DNA of 64,000 nucleotides from positions 128,514,697-128,578,696 of the forward strand of contig NC_086173.1 of the NCBI RefSeq assembly GCF_023053635.1, read 5' to 3'. This stretch comes from Elgaria multicarinata webbii. Taxonomy: Eukaryota; Chordata; Lepidosauria; Squamata; Anguidae. Below the pieces are notes generated by a model. That model saw nothing but the letters and a program-made list of their open reading frames with translations, had not been told where the DNA came from and ran no database searches. A program made the position numbers and the translations under genes. This document shows positions 35,142 to 46,976 of this stretch, piece after piece. Every line of letters begins with the position of its first letter. Positions within the stretch are counted from its first letter, which is position 1.

Positions 35142-36190
35142 ATTGTGGGAAATAATGAGGTGGACACAAGTTTGGGATTTAAACAGGGCCACGTTTATTA
35201 ATAGATCTGCAGAAAGGGAAAACCTAAGCGAGCATCTGCTCTAATTCAGCCTCATGCTGTTGTTTTATTGGGCGAGACATTCACGGCCTGAGAGTGGCGC
35301 CTCAATGTTCGCCATCTCCCAGGCTTCCCCTTTTGGGGTAGGGAGGCCTTCCGTGTCAACCGCCTCTCGTGCCGCAGGTCTCCGAGTGGGTGAGGGCTGG
35401 CCTCAAAGGCAACCCTTATCACCTCCCTCTGGGCCATGGGGCTTGCCGCTGGGGAGCCCCAGACATGACCAATCACCACAACGGTGCCTCTGAATGCTCA
35501 CCAACCCTAACTCGCTCAAGATGCCCACACATACCTGCCACAAGGAACAACAAGATTCTTGCTTAAGTCATTTTTACCCCACCTGCACAGGCCCTGCTGC
35601 AGATTTAGCAAATGCCCATCATTACCGAGATCAGACAATTGTGCCCTATCTGTCCTATAATGCTCCCTCCACGCTACTACAACCCCATGTTTAAATAATT
35701 CATATAAATGCCCAAATTTCTATTAAATTTTCTAGGGCACTCCCTAAGTGGGTACATGCTCTTCTTAGAATTGAACATGATTGCATGACAATTTGGGGGC
35801 CGTCACCCAAATAGGTACCTGCCAACTTTTCCCCAGCTCACTCTGGGAAACCGGCAAGACCAAGTACTTGCCTCCTCACGAGTACATGCACCAGTGGTCT
35901 GTGCTGTTCTTAGAATCGAGCATGAATGCATCGCAATTCTGGGCTGCCACCCAAATAGGTGCCCACCATCTTCTTCCCAGCTCACTCTGGGAATCCGGCA
36001 AGACCAAGAACTCTCCTCCTTACGAGTGCACACACTAGTGGTCCGTGCTGCCCTCCTGCACTGGTTAGGAATCAGCAGGATCACCTCATAGTTCAGGGCA
36101 GCCACCCAATTGGGTACATGCCATCTTCCTGGCGAACTCTGGGAATACAGCAAGACCACAAGCTCACCATCCCAGGCCAATGCTGTCAAG
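35142..36190 (-). mobile_element. Possible LTR-like element with internal tandem repeat
   Basis: Its minus-strand end has AATAAACGTGGCCCTGTTTA and TTGTGTCCACCTCATTATTTC, shared with 20735. Upstream on that strand lies a GC-rich section and the tandem array at 35752. This could be the U3-R-U5 part of an LTR retroelement fossil. No gag or pol remnant was recognised, and the far border is uncertain. Confidence 0.35.
35752..36172. repeat. Tandem repeat, period about 144 bp, three units
   Basis: Unit starts are near 35752, 35882 and 36026. Shared blocks are GCCACCCAAATAGGTGCC, CAGCTCACTCTGGGAA and CCGGCAAGACCAAG. The first unit is about 130 bases; the third is more diverged. A 134-codon minus-strand frame crosses all units because the period is a multiple of three. 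Confidence 0.85.
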
Positions 36191-36199
36191 TATCCCGAA

Positions 36200-36755
36200 A
36201 AACACAAAAGCCTGTAACTCCCAGCCTTCTCTTTCAGCCCTTCACATCATTTGACCCGTAGTGCACAACCACCCTTGGGGGGGGGCAATAGACTAAGCCT
36301 CACTTGGGACAATGCACAGTGGTGGCTCATATATTGCATGCAATAACTGTCCTGCCGCTGTCCTTTGGCATACCAGCCAATTTGTGTCTGTGAATCGAAG
36401 GTTGATATGAAGATTGCATATCTTCAGTGATCTGAGAAGACAATAGCTATTAAAACTTTCAAAGATGGCTGGGCATATCCATGAAAATACTTGGAATGCC
36501 CTCTGCAAACAGGTTGCCCTCTGTTCCATGCGAAGCTGGATGCTGTGGCCATAGGGCAGCCCTGCCAGGCAAACTTTAAATTGCCCAAAGGGTGTTCAGT
36601 TAAGCCCCCTTGCCAGAATAAAGAGGGGGCATCCACATGAGTAGTATAGTCCTACCAAGGACAGAAAAATATTCCAGTACTTTTACTGGATAAGAATTGG
36701 CCACCAGCAGCAATTCACACACATGAGGCTTTGCCTTGTTGGTCGGTCTTAATTG
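36200..36755. other. Intergenic, no gene seen
   Basis: No recognised element. Confidence 0.4.
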
Positions 36756-36945
36756 TAGAATCATAGAATAGTAGAGTTGGAAGAGGCCTCCAAGGTCATC
36801 GAATCCAACCCCCTGCTGAATGCAGGAATCCACCTTAAAGCAAAGAGGCCTTCAAGCTGCATCTTGAAGGCCTCTAGTGTGGGAGAGCCCACAACCTCCC
36901 TAGGTAACTGGTTCCTTGCTATCACTCTCTTGAGCCCAGCACTGC
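36756..36945 (-). mobile_element. CR1 LINE 3' terminal fragment
   Basis: The plus strand reads TAGAATCATAGAATAGTAGA, GTTGGAAGAGGCCTCCAAGG, CGAATCCAACCCCCTGCTGA and AGAGCCCACAACCTCCCTAG, the complement of a classic CR1 3' UTR. Confidence 0.9.
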
Positions 36946-37045
36946 CAACAATGACGGTCAGCAACTGCCCAGGGATCATGCAGGATCCTGCCTGGGGTGG
37001 GGGGAGAGGGGGATTTGAACTTGGGGTCCACTGCTGAAGAAGACA

Positions 37046-37140
37046 GAATCATAAAATCATAGAACAGCAGAACTGGAAGGGGCCCATAAGGCAATTCAGT
37101 CCAGCCTCTTGCTGAATGCAGTAATCCCCCTTGTAATGGC
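37046..37140 (-). mobile_element. CR1 LINE 3' terminal fragment, second copy
   Basis: AGAATCATAAAATCATAGAA and AACTGGAAGGGGCCCATAAG follow the same order as 36756, 100 bases away. Either a separate insertion or a local duplication. Confidence 0.85.
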
Positions 37141-37209
37141 AGCAAAGGCATACTTACTACACCCATACCAGTAATAAAATTAGGGGGAGGGGGGAGCATT
37201 CCACATCCC

Positions 37210-38700
37210 ACACGTGGTGGACATGTTTAAAAAGGCCAAATGATGAGTGCATGGAGGGGAGATGGGTTGGATTTGCCCCCTAAATGTGCTCCTATGGAGT
37301 GAGAAAAAGATGGGGGAAGCAACACATGGGCCCGTACCCTGCCCCATTTTCCTCATTCTCCCTGACCAGGGGCCTATCTAGCCAATCTCCCCACTACTGG
37401 TTATGCTCCTTTCTCTGCTGCGAGAAGGAGTAGGGGGTGGGTGCCGATCGCCACCCTTCCGCAACTAGGGTGGACTAGCCAGTCCTCCCTCCAACCTGGG
37501 ACCTAATCCTATTCAGCTCAAACAAATTTCCCCCGGCCCAGGCCCTGAGGTACGTTGCTGTTCCTCTCTCTCTCTCTCTCTCTCTCTCTCCTTGACGCAG
37601 GAAGAAATCCCGTTGTTGGCTCTTGTTTGGGGCTGCTGCCGCCATGCAAATAGCAATGGAGTGATCCAGAGAACCCCCTCCCCGGTATGGAGCAAGACTG
37701 CAGGAGGGTCACGTGGCTGCTGCTGCCTCACCCGGTGGGTTGCTGCCTGCATGAATGGAAGGAAAAGATCAGCCGGTCCTTGCACCAAACCTGTGCAAGC
37801 CACTGCCTTGAGCTCTACCCGGTGAGCTGGTAGCTGCAGCCGTCCGAGCCCTTGCAATGCTCGACAGCTGCTCTTCAAAGAAGAGGAGAGGGGAAGATAC
37901 AATTTATAAGCTCAGATTCCCCCTCCCCTCTCTGGTGGCACCACAGGGAGGCCACAAATGGTGAGCCTCCACGCCTTGACCCCACCCCTACACAAAATAG
38001 CCTCCCCATGCCCAGGCTGCACCGGGCGTAGAAGCAAGACATTTAGGTCTCAATGTACATTAAAGGCTACTGTTGGGAATTCAACTTGAATTTCGTTCTA
38101 CAAAAGTAATATTTCTTTCAAGGGCAATTTTTCTAAGGACCATAACTAACTTACAATCCTTCTCCTTCTTCTGTTTTACAACTGAATACTGGCACATGTT
38201 TACTGGGTTAGTGCAATTTCTATGGGCAGCAAGTATTTAGAACAGATAGAAACTTGGCAATAAACATGGTAGCTTGAGGGTAAGGTAGAGAGAAACATCT
38301 TCATTCTCCCCTTTGCCCTGCCAGTCATTGGCCTATGGATAGTTCTAAGTGATTCATGAACCATGCAGTATGTTGCCTAAAGAAATGGAAATTGCTCGTC
38401 CAATCCATCAGCAAGAATACTAATGGATGAGGACCCTTGATTGCTTTACTTGATCCATTCCCTGAAAGCCAATTTTGCTACCAAATAGCTTTGCAAGTCC
38501 AGATCATGTAGACATCGGCTTAATGAAATCAATATGGTTTGATGGCAGTCCAGAAATGGAACTTACTATTTATTCAACTTCTCTCAGTTTTCTTTTAAAA
38601 TCCAGATGTCGGGATCTGATATTTAAATTAGAATGACTTGACAGAAGTGTATACAATTATGCATAGAGTGGAGGAAGTGGATAGGGAGTCATTTTTCTCC
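37210..38700. other. Intergenic, no gene seen
   Basis: A (CT)n tract lies at 37564-37591 and a GC-rich block at 37400-38040. No exon or known repeat was recognised. Confidence 0.4.
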
Positions 38701-38705
38701 CTTTC

Positions 38706-38798
38706 TCATAGAATCATAGAATAGTAGAGTTGGAGGGTTCTGTAAGGCCATCAAGTCCAAACCCCTGCTCAATACAGGAAGCATCCCTGACAGATGTT
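38706..38798 (-). mobile_element. CR1 LINE 3' terminal fragment, third copy
   Basis: TCATAGAATCATAGAATAGT, GTAAGGCCATCAAGTCCAAA and CATCCCTGACAGATG match the CR1 end. It abuts a CR1-related end in the opposite orientation. Confidence 0.88.
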
Positions 38799-39192
38799 GG
38801 GTTCATCCAGTGAAGCTGATTGGTGGGAGATTCAGGATAGATAAATGTAAGCACTTCTTCACTCAGTGCATATTTAAACTATGTAAGTCACCCTTATCAC
38901 AAGTTATAGTGATGGCCACCAATTTGGATGGCTTTAAAAGGGGGTTAGATAACCCTGGAAGAGAAGGCTATCAATGGCTACTAGTCCTGATGGCTATGTG
39001 CTACCTCCAGTAGCAGAGGCAATAAGCCTATGTACACCAGATGCTGGTGAACAAGGGTGGGAGGTTGCTGTTGCACTCATGTCCTCCTTGTGCCTTTCCC
39101 ATTGGGGGCAGCCAGTTGGCCACTGTGTGAACAGAATGCTGGACTAGATAGACCTTAGGTCTGATCCAACATGGCTCTTCTTATGCTCTGAA
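38799..39192 (+). mobile_element. CR1-type LINE 3' end
   Basis: A short C-terminal remnant (CCAGTGAAGCTGATTGGTGG, complement of the MKLIGG coding stretch at 32390) precedes GATGGCTTTAAAAGGGGGTT, GTTGGCCACTGTGTGAACAG and ATGGCTCTTCTTATGCTCTG. Confidence 0.9.
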
Positions 39193-39199
39193 TTCCAAT

Positions 39200-40015
39200 C
39201 AGAATGTGGTGATAGTATTGCTAGATTTGTTAGATTTCACATTCCCAGAATGCTGATTTCAATTCCTTTTCTTTTTCTTAAATGTATTACAAGAAGATGT
39301 TTGCTAGCTCTCAATTTTAAGCAAATGACTCAAAATCTACAAGCGCCTGGCTAACGGATGAGCTGCTCACCTGTTGGACACATTATGCTTCCTCCTTGCC
39401 TTGGGTTCACCTGGGATTGCTTTTAATCATGCCCTTTACTATTTGCACATTTCTGCTAATTCCTTTGACAGCTTATAGTCAATGCTTGAGGTGATGTGCT
39501 CGAGATGATATATCCCAGTGACTGACAGAAAAATGAGCCGTTTGTAAATCCAGACTTATTTCTAAGGAATTGCATATATCCACTCATTCAAGGTCTGAAT
39601 TACTAACTCAATAGGTCAAGAGGTTTAATAAGATTTCTATATGCCAAGATGAGGATGGAAATGAATAGTTCATTCATCTCTCGTCCCTAAAAAGAGAGAG
39701 GAAAAAAGAAAACAAGAAATAAAGCAAGCAAGAAAAGAAAGACATCCAGTAGAGGCGGGGGATTGGTTCAGTTAGTTGGGCCCTATACATTTCTCCATCA
39801 CTAAACACCTTCACCAGGTTTGTATTTCTTTTAACTGCTTCCTTATATACTAATGTGAAGTAGTTCCTGAGAGAGAGCACTAAGCCATTAGTGCTGGACT
39901 GAAAATACTACCCCTCACCTTTCTGGGTCCATTTGTCCCTCCATGAAAGTACTGGGGATTTATAGCAACCTTTGGGGGAAATGGTGCTGAATCTAGTAAT
40001 TGTGTGGAGCAGGTG
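39200..40015. other. Intergenic, no gene seen
   Basis: No recognised element; a purine-rich AAAGAAAGC tract at 39690-39745. Confidence 0.4.
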
Positions 40016-40017
40016 GG

Positions 40018-40320
40018 CTACCATTCTACCACAAGATGTAGTGATGGCCACCAATCTGGATGGCTTTAAAAGGGGGTTGGATAAATTCCTGGAGGCAAAG
40101 GCTATCAATGGCCACTAGCTCTGATGGTTGTGTGCTATCTAAAGTATTCAAGGCATTAAGCCTATGTGCACCAGTTGCTGGGGAACATGAGTGGGAGGGT
40201 GCTGTTGCACCATGTCCTGCTCGTTCATCCCTATCCTATGGCTGGTTGGCCACTGTGTGGACAGTGTTGGACTAGATAGACCCTTGGTCTGATCCAGCAG
40301 GGCACTTCTCATGTCCTGAC
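40018..40320 (+). mobile_element. CR1-type LINE 3' end
   Basis: GTGATGGCCACCAATCTGGA, AAAGGGGGTTGGATAAATTC, CATGAGTGGGAGGGTGCTGT and GACCCTTGGTCTGATCCAGC repeat the 3' UTR at 38930 and, inverted, at 32020. Confidence 0.92.
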
Positions 40321-40739
40321 CATTAAGAGGAAGCAAAAAGAGAGGCAGCTTCTTCTTCCCACCCACCTTTTCCAGAACAATGCCCTTGCGAAGGATATGA
40401 TCTCATGATGTAGCACCATTTCCGTTGGGGATTTTATAGGGCAGAAGAACTTTGAACAGGTACTCACTGCAGATCTTTTGGTGGCAAAAGTTTGTAAGAC
40501 ACACATGCACATGCACAGAGAAATTAAATAACCCTTGCCTCATGTCAAGGATCTTAGCTTCTGTGTAAACCAAGAGCTCCTCCATGTAAATCAAATTAGT
40601 GTCCGAATACATTTGGCAGAGGAAGTGCTCTTTGCAATTCTTCTGAGCACACTGCTCACATTCCATATGAAGCATTTCTTCCCAACATCAATGCTCACAT
40701 TGATGTTCTCTTATTTCCCACCTCCAGTAATCTTGGTGC

Positions 40740-41114
40740 TAGAACTCTCAGGAGTGAACTGAATGAAAACACCTGCTGGAAGATCCATCTCGCTGAGGCA
40801 GGATGCTATCTCTCAGGCATTGGACAATCCCAGGCCCACAGAGAGAGAACAGTGGCCACGCTACAGGGTTGGGAAGGACTCTGGACTGACACTCTACACT
40901 TCTGTTGCCTCCTGAAAACAACTCTGTTTCGAGAAGTCTTCCTCAACTGACTACCCACTGTATTTCTTGTTCCTTTGTTTATAAATTGAACAATTTTAAT
41001 TTGCTTTTTTTATTCTTCTTTCTTTTACTGTTTGCACCTACTGTCTGTTCACTGCTCTGAAATCTGTGTTAGATAACTGAGTGGTATATAAATATTGTGA
41101 ATAAATAAATAAAA
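40740..41114 (+). mobile_element. LINE C-terminus and 3' tail
   Basis: The plus strand reads HRERTVATLQGWEGLWTD, LLKTTLFREVFLN then a stop, like the LK..LF...F end of L2/CR1-type ORF2. An AT-rich UTR and AACTGAGTGGTATATAAATA with (AATA)n follow. Confidence 0.7.
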
Positions 41115-42755
41115 TATTCCATCTGCACAAATCCAGAGTTAATAAAAGAAAATGTTATGGTATAAAATGACAGTGTTAGGCAAACATATCTAAAAACATT
41201 GAAAACAAACATTTATTTTGTCAGTGATGGAAATATCTGATGAGAAACATAGGATGACCTATTAAGCACTTTTTTTTATGCTAGTGGTTTTACAGCTAAA
41301 GATGCATTACAATGATTAGTTTTTAAAATCTGCTAGAAAATATATTTGTAAAATGTAGACTTGTGGGTATGTCATCACTGCAGAGAAAGGTAGGACAACT
41401 CCAATCTTGGGTGAGCATGTTTAATTGCTCATGTGGATATGTTTAATATGTTATGGTTGAACATATTTCCCTTTCTGATCACAATGTACGGCACTGAAAA
41501 CTTGACCATATGAAGTACTTAGACTCGTTTGTTTGGTTCTTCATCTTATACGTGGATGTTATGCATAGAATCTTCACAGCTAGTTCAACATACAATAGGG
41601 AAAATTGTAAAGAAATATTTTTTTATTAAATTTGAAAATGCAATATATATTGTTTCATTACAGATCGAAGTGAGAAATGTCATACATCACAAACAACTGC
41701 AAACCTTTTTCATACTGGTCAAAGATTTCATTGTTATTAACATCTTGTATGTTTGGGATACATACAGATTAACTAGATTTCCACAATAGATCACTGCAAT
41801 ACAAACTTGATTTAAAATCACATGGTTCCCTTCTGGCCCTATTCTGATAATCCAGAAATATCTTAAACCCACATATATTTTTGATATACATGACTCTAGT
41901 CAAAAGATAGCCCTGATGAGTTCAAGAGGGCTTAATCCCAGGAAACGAGGTCTAGAATTGCAACCTGAATTATATTTACATTTTAAAGGGCGGTTCATTA
42001 TATTCCTCAATAGCTTCCATTTTCAGGGATGACAGATGTAACTGCATTTCAAGTGGGCTGGGGGAAATCTCCCAACAACTATGGCTGCTTGGTTTTAAAA
42101 GGTCCAGGGGCTGCTTGTTGGCTCCGTTCAATCAAAAACCCAGAGGAATTGAGAATATAAATCAGAATCAGAAATTTAGTTGCCATTATGTAAACTACAA
42201 AGTGGCAGGTGTGTGTCCCTTTGGAGCTTAAGCCTGTAAAAAGAAAAAGAAAAGAAAAGACCGCTCAGCTTTGTATGATAGAAACATTATTGATAAGTGC
42301 TGGTTTTAATGTGATTAGTATATGTCATGTTTTAAATTCCATAGGTTTTCTTTGCAAGATCCTCCTAATTTCATGTCTCTACTCTTTCCACTTTCCTTCT
42401 TGTTCTCTTTGTTTATCTAACATTCATTCTGAAAATCTTCCATTTGTATCTCTTGCCACTATGCTGTCTCTATTGCTGCTACCTCTTGTGCAAGGAATTC
42501 TTCCTCCCGCTATTCATCTCATTCCACCACGATCTTTTCCAGCCGTCTTTCTTTACCCTTCCATTGCTTTTCATACCACTGTGCCTTTTTTTGCTCTTTC
42601 CTTTGACTTCTCCCCGTTTGAGCTACTCTCAGTTTCTAAGATTCATACCTGTGTGACCATCACTTGATGACTGCATGTGTGAATAGTAACCATGGTTATA
42701 AGTCGCTAGACAGAAAGTTCACCTCGTCCCTAACAAAATGCTTTTCAATAGACAA
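41115..42755. other. Possible region of the last CNTN6 intron, no exon found
   Basis: AT-rich, mostly single-copy. A plus-strand frame of 152 codons at 42209-42667 is rich in leucine, serine and proline without a domain. No GPI-signal-like minus-strand exon was recognised. Confidence 0.4.
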
Positions 42756-42760
42756 CGATC

Positions 42761-42987
42761 TAATCTACACCAAGCAGAATATTGCACCATGGAAGTGGTA
42801 TGAAAGCAGTATATAAAACGCAGGAACCACACCAAGAAGGATATAATGGTATGAAAGTGGGATATGGCATATGTCAATGGGTCCCAACAGTTGTCCGTGA
42901 ACTTCAATACCACTATAAAGCAGCAGTGTGGCTTCTGCCTTTTATATACCACTTTCATAGTGCAATATCCTGCTTGGTGTAGATTAG
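42761..42987. mobile_element. Palindromic MITE, copy 2 (ctacaccaagcag family)
   Basis: TAATCTACACCAAGCAG and CTGCTTGGTGTAGATTA bound a 227-bp shortened version of the element at 3348. Shared inner sequences are TGGTATGAAAGCAGTATATA and TATAAAGCAGCAGTGTGGCT. Confidence 0.88.
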
Positions 42988-42989
42988 GC

Positions 42990-43534
42990 CAATGTTCACT
43001 TTTAGTTGCGTAGAAAAGAATCAACCCTTGGTCTTGCACAGCAACTGGCAAACTGTTTTTCCTCCCTTCCATCTCCCCTTCCCTTTTGTCTTGTGTTTTC
43101 TCTTTGATTGTGAGCCTGCAGGCAGGGACTGTTTCTATTTTAACCTATGCACAGCCCCTAGTGTATTTTAGGCACTTTTAAAATAGTAAATAATGAGGAT
43201 TATTATGCTGAAGGCTTTGATTTCACTGTGGCCCAGTAGCTGATTTCCACACAGCCTGTACAGCTGCAGGTTTTACTTACATCAGCAAGCTGCAGATCCT
43301 CACTCAGCCCCCTGAATGTTTTATCGCAATTCTCTCCCCCCCCCCAATGTTAATTGCTTTCTCGTTTCCCAACCAGGCACGTATGAGACTGTTCCCAGCT
43401 TTACCTGATATACTATAATATCAAGTTAGTGTTAAAGGTCTTCCTAGCTTTAGTTCTTCCCAACAGTCAAGGGACCAGAGCAACAGCATTATTATTTTTT
43501 TTCTGAGGTGGGGAGCAGGAGGGAAGTAACTCAC
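42990..43534. other. Start of the intron after the 43535 exon
   Basis: The GTGAGT donor lies immediately below the exon. The rest has a TGTGAGCCTGCAGGCAGGGA retroelement-like piece near 43110 and no exon. Confidence 0.5.
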
Positions 43535-43703
43535 TTGACATGGTTGGAATCCTAATTTCCTCACTGCTGCTACCTTCCCCACCATCACTCACAGTTCTTA
43601 TTTCTATGAGATAATCTTCTTCGAAAGGTACCAGCAGCTCAGCGGATGTATTGTTTGTCTCCAGTATATGCTTGGTGCTTTGTCGATTTTGCCTATACAA
43701 AAT
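43535..43703 (-). CDS. CNTN6: CNTN6 exon: second half of FN3 domain 4
   Basis: This 169-bp exon follows ATATTTAG, enters in phase 0 and ends in phase 1 before GTGAGT. It encodes [40 protein letters not shown] and [16 protein letters not shown]. This is the end of the fourth FN3 domain; NNT is a likely N-glycosylation site. In other contactins the next exon supplies a short serine-rich stem, the GPI-attachment site and a hydrophobic tail. No such exon was recognised in the remaining 43.5 kb. Confidence 0.95.
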
Positions 43704-45135
43704 CTAAATATCAAAGGAGAGAAGGGCAGAGCTTGTTATGTTATTGTGGCTTGCTTTTGTAAGCTTTCTCCACATGGTGGGTTGTATTCTCGGGTCTCAT
43801 GAAGTCGCTCCACAGCATATTTTCAAGCACCCTGTGGACGCATTCAGCAAAAACATGGACTGCTCCAGTTGGTTACAAACATTCTCTATGGAGACTCACC
43901 CTATGCAGTCTGAGGGGGTGGAGAGACATGTTCACAATGTCTGCCCATCATTCATGCAGTACACATCTGTCCTACCTCAACCTTATAGTCTGTCTACAGT
44001 ATAACAATAAAGCAATAGTATTTGGACCATTATATGTACATGCATGTAGTTAAGGCAAACTGGTACTCCGAGAACCAGTTATCATATTTCTCAGCTCTGA
44101 ATCCTGTAACACAATGGATTACGTTAGCAATTGAGTGAATCAACCTTTACAGACTACAGTATTGTAGATGACATCCCATGTGGAACTCAAACAAATGGAT
44201 TTCAGAATTTTAGTCAAGTGTTTGAAGCAGCTGACCAGTCATGTCCTACAAGATTTCTCCTGTGTGCATTTAAAAATCGCAAGTAGTCAAAGAAATTAAA
44301 TGACTAAGAGAGAACAAGACCTTGGAAAGCTAATATTATTTGATCAATAACGTATAGAAACTCTACAATACCAGAAAAAATGTATTACATTATGAACAAA
44401 CAGTATGCCGTTAGCTTATTATAAATGTTAGCTATAATGGTAATTTTTGGCAGTGTAAAAAAGAACTTGTCACATTTCCCCATTTGTGGAGGACATGTCC
44501 AACCACAGTTACTTATTAGATGACAAATCAATCTTTTTACAGAATGAGGACTGAATTTGAACCCAATTATTCTTACTTATTCAAAAGATATCTCAGTAAA
44601 GTCTGGGGAAATATGTGGTGACAGAAGCATAAATCCTAAATGTAAAATACTAGAGATCTGATTTAACCCCCGGTCTGAAAAATAGGAGAAACTGTCCTTT
44701 GTTTCTGCCACCATGGTCAATTTCTCCTGTTATGAATAAGTATTACAGATGGTAGATAGCCAAATGTTTTGTAGAAATATGACCCAGTTTATGTCCTCTA
44801 TGCCTCTATGTTAAGCAGAACAGCAACCTAGTCACCCAATTGCTTGCCTTGTTGTATTAGCAGCCATTTATGGGTCTGAGTGGGAGAATTTTATCCCTTC
44901 TTTCCTAATTGGCTGTAAGAAAAGGTATTTCTTTAGAAGAAAACAACAACAGCAACAACAACTAGGTGTAGGAGATAGCTTGTGTTAGGGAACTGGCACT
45001 CCATAGCTTGGTAACACTAAGAGATGTGATGTTCATTGGTGTCTACCCAAACCACAGCTTATCAGTTTAAGGGAAACTTTTGGGCAATGGTGGCCATTTC
45101 AACCTCAAAGGCTCAAGGGCTTGGGAGACTGACAC

Positions 45136-45229
45136 CGTTCATTTTTGTGAACTGCCCAGAGAACTTCAGCTATTGGGCGATATAAAAATGTAATAAATAA
45201 ATAAATAAATAAATAAATAAAAATAAATC
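45136..45229 (+). mobile_element. L2-like LINE 3' tail
   Basis: TTTGTGAACTGCCCAGAGAA, CTATTGGGCGATATAAAAAT and (AAAT)n. Same tail as 55660 and, inverted, 14412 and 48494. Confidence 0.88.
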
Positions 45230-45516
45230 CTTGGCATCCTTAAGAGAGACAGCAGTGAGGAACAAGGATCAGCAATGGAACTGCCTGTAATAAGGAGTAA
45301 GGATTGATCTGAAGTTCTGAGCCATCAACAAGCATCACTTCCTACCTCTCCCCTTAGACGTAGGAGTGGGGGGGGCATTATGTTTATTGATTTCAGCTCA
45401 TACAGGTTAATTAATAAAATTGTAGCCATCATTTCAGTCCATAACTTGTGTCTCATGTCTTTATTCCAAATGTGGGACCAGTAAGATAGTATGACCTGGG
45501 ACAGGCATACTTTAGG

Positions 45517-45956
45517 GAGCAATCCTGTAGCCCCTAGACAAGCTAGTAGACCATAAGATAGTGTGAATTCTCCCCATCTCCAAGGGTGGAGACAGCACTT
45601 TGACCTCAGAAGGGGGAGTCAGATATGATCCCCCTCCCTCAACCTCTCACAGCCCTTCAAGGTAGGAAAATCAACTTTGGAGAGGGAGGGAATGGTGAGA
45701 ATGAGAGGAGACCGTTCTGATGGGTGGGAAGGGGAGGAGGCTGAAGAGGCCAGGATGCAAGCTATCCTGAACCTCTCCCAGCCTTCTTCCCTCCCCCGAA
45801 AAACACAAAGATTGGAAGACAAGGAGGTGAAGACTGCCTCTGCCACTCCTCCTGCCCTGCTGGCTTCAGCCCAGCAGGGCATTGGATACACACATAGAGG
45901 CCTCCAAGTTTGGAGGCTTCCGTCTAGTGAGGGTGCAACCCATAGGATTGCGCCCT
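45517..45956. mobile_element. Element with GCAATCCT-type inverted ends, second copy
   Basis: The left end GAGCAATCCTGTAGCCCCTA and the complement of the right end, GGGCGCAATCCTATGGGTTG, align. The interior is GC-rich with inverted pieces (GGCCTCCAAG/TTTGGAGGCTTCC). It is non-coding. Confidence 0.55.
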
Positions 45957-46274
45957 TACATAATTAAACATTTGAATACATTGCTTACATATCTGGTTTA
46001 ATTTAAATCCTTCCTAACAATAATATCCTTTTTCCCCATTCATTTTTTTTACAAAAAATAAAAATAATGTGAGAGATTTAAAGAACACAAGAAGTCACTC
46101 TTATTTCTGAAATCATTAACAGAATTATTGCTTGACTGAATACACGCAATGAGATCTAGAACACATGTGACACTGCAGAATCACACCTAGGCCAGTCACG
46201 TAGCTTCTTCAAAAAGAAGAGTTCATCTAGCTTCTTTGAAGAGAAGAGACAGAGGGTGTGTTCAGTGACACTTT

Positions 46275-46830
46275 AGTCCATGGAGTGGAAATAGTCTACA
46301 GATGGCTATTTGTGTGGTGCCCCTGGGCAACATGGATGTGCTGCTCTGTGGAGTGGACTATTTCCACTCCATTGAGTTGTCGTCTCTCCCCCAACCCCGT
46401 CTCTCCCCCCTGAATGGCAGCACTGGTTACTGCTTACCTTACTGGGGCACCACCATTCCATGGAGTGGAAGGGGAGGAGAAATGCACTGCACAGAGTGCC
46501 TGTTGCTGAGCGACAGCCAAGAGGACAATCCAACCTCTTGTCAAGAGGAGAGACAGCTCCACCAGGAATTATTTCTCCAGCGAAGGCCATGGTATGTCTT
46601 TTGCAGTGGCTGTCGCCAGAGAAAGAATCCACGGTGGAGCCATCTCTCCTCTTGATAGGAGATGGGATTGATCCACCACTGCAAGTGTTGCTTGGCAATG
46701 GGTGTGCCATATCTCCCCTGTCATTTGAGGTAACATGTCCAACGGTTGTTGCTGTGCCTGGCGTGGAGAGACAGGCAATGGGGGCATTGATCGGTGCTGA
46801 TGCATCCTTCGCTGGAGGCTGAATGCATCC
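46275..46830. repeat. Foldback region
   Basis: CCATGGAGTGGAAATAGTC (46278-46296) pairs with GACTATTTCCACTCCA (46356-46371), and CCATGGAGTGGAAGGGGAGG recurs near 46457. GC-rich sequence with long overlapping frames on both strands follows. Probably a decayed DNA transposon; its borders are not clear. Confidence 0.5.
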
Positions 46831-46976
46831 TATGTGACATATGGCAAAGGTGAGTGAAAGAGCTGTAAGCTCACACTATTTTGCACCTGGCTGTAGTTGG
46901 AGGGCCCTTGTGTTCTGGTATAAACAAAGTAAATCCTAGGAGCTTGGATTACTCTCCTCTGATGTAAGCTGTATAG

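Noticed and set aside
41975-42075. Minus-strand PLEMQLHLSSLKMEAIEEYN frame after CCCCCAG, considered as the last exon
   Set aside because: It ends in a stop without a hydrophobic tail, so it does not fit a GPI-anchored contactin.
42209-42667. 152-codon plus-strand frame rich in leucine and serine
   Set aside because: Pyrimidine-rich sequence gives a stop-poor frame; no domain, no supporting splice sites.
46302-46822. Long frames on both strands near 46.5 kb
   Set aside because: They coincide with a GC-rich foldback inside a CNTN6 intron.
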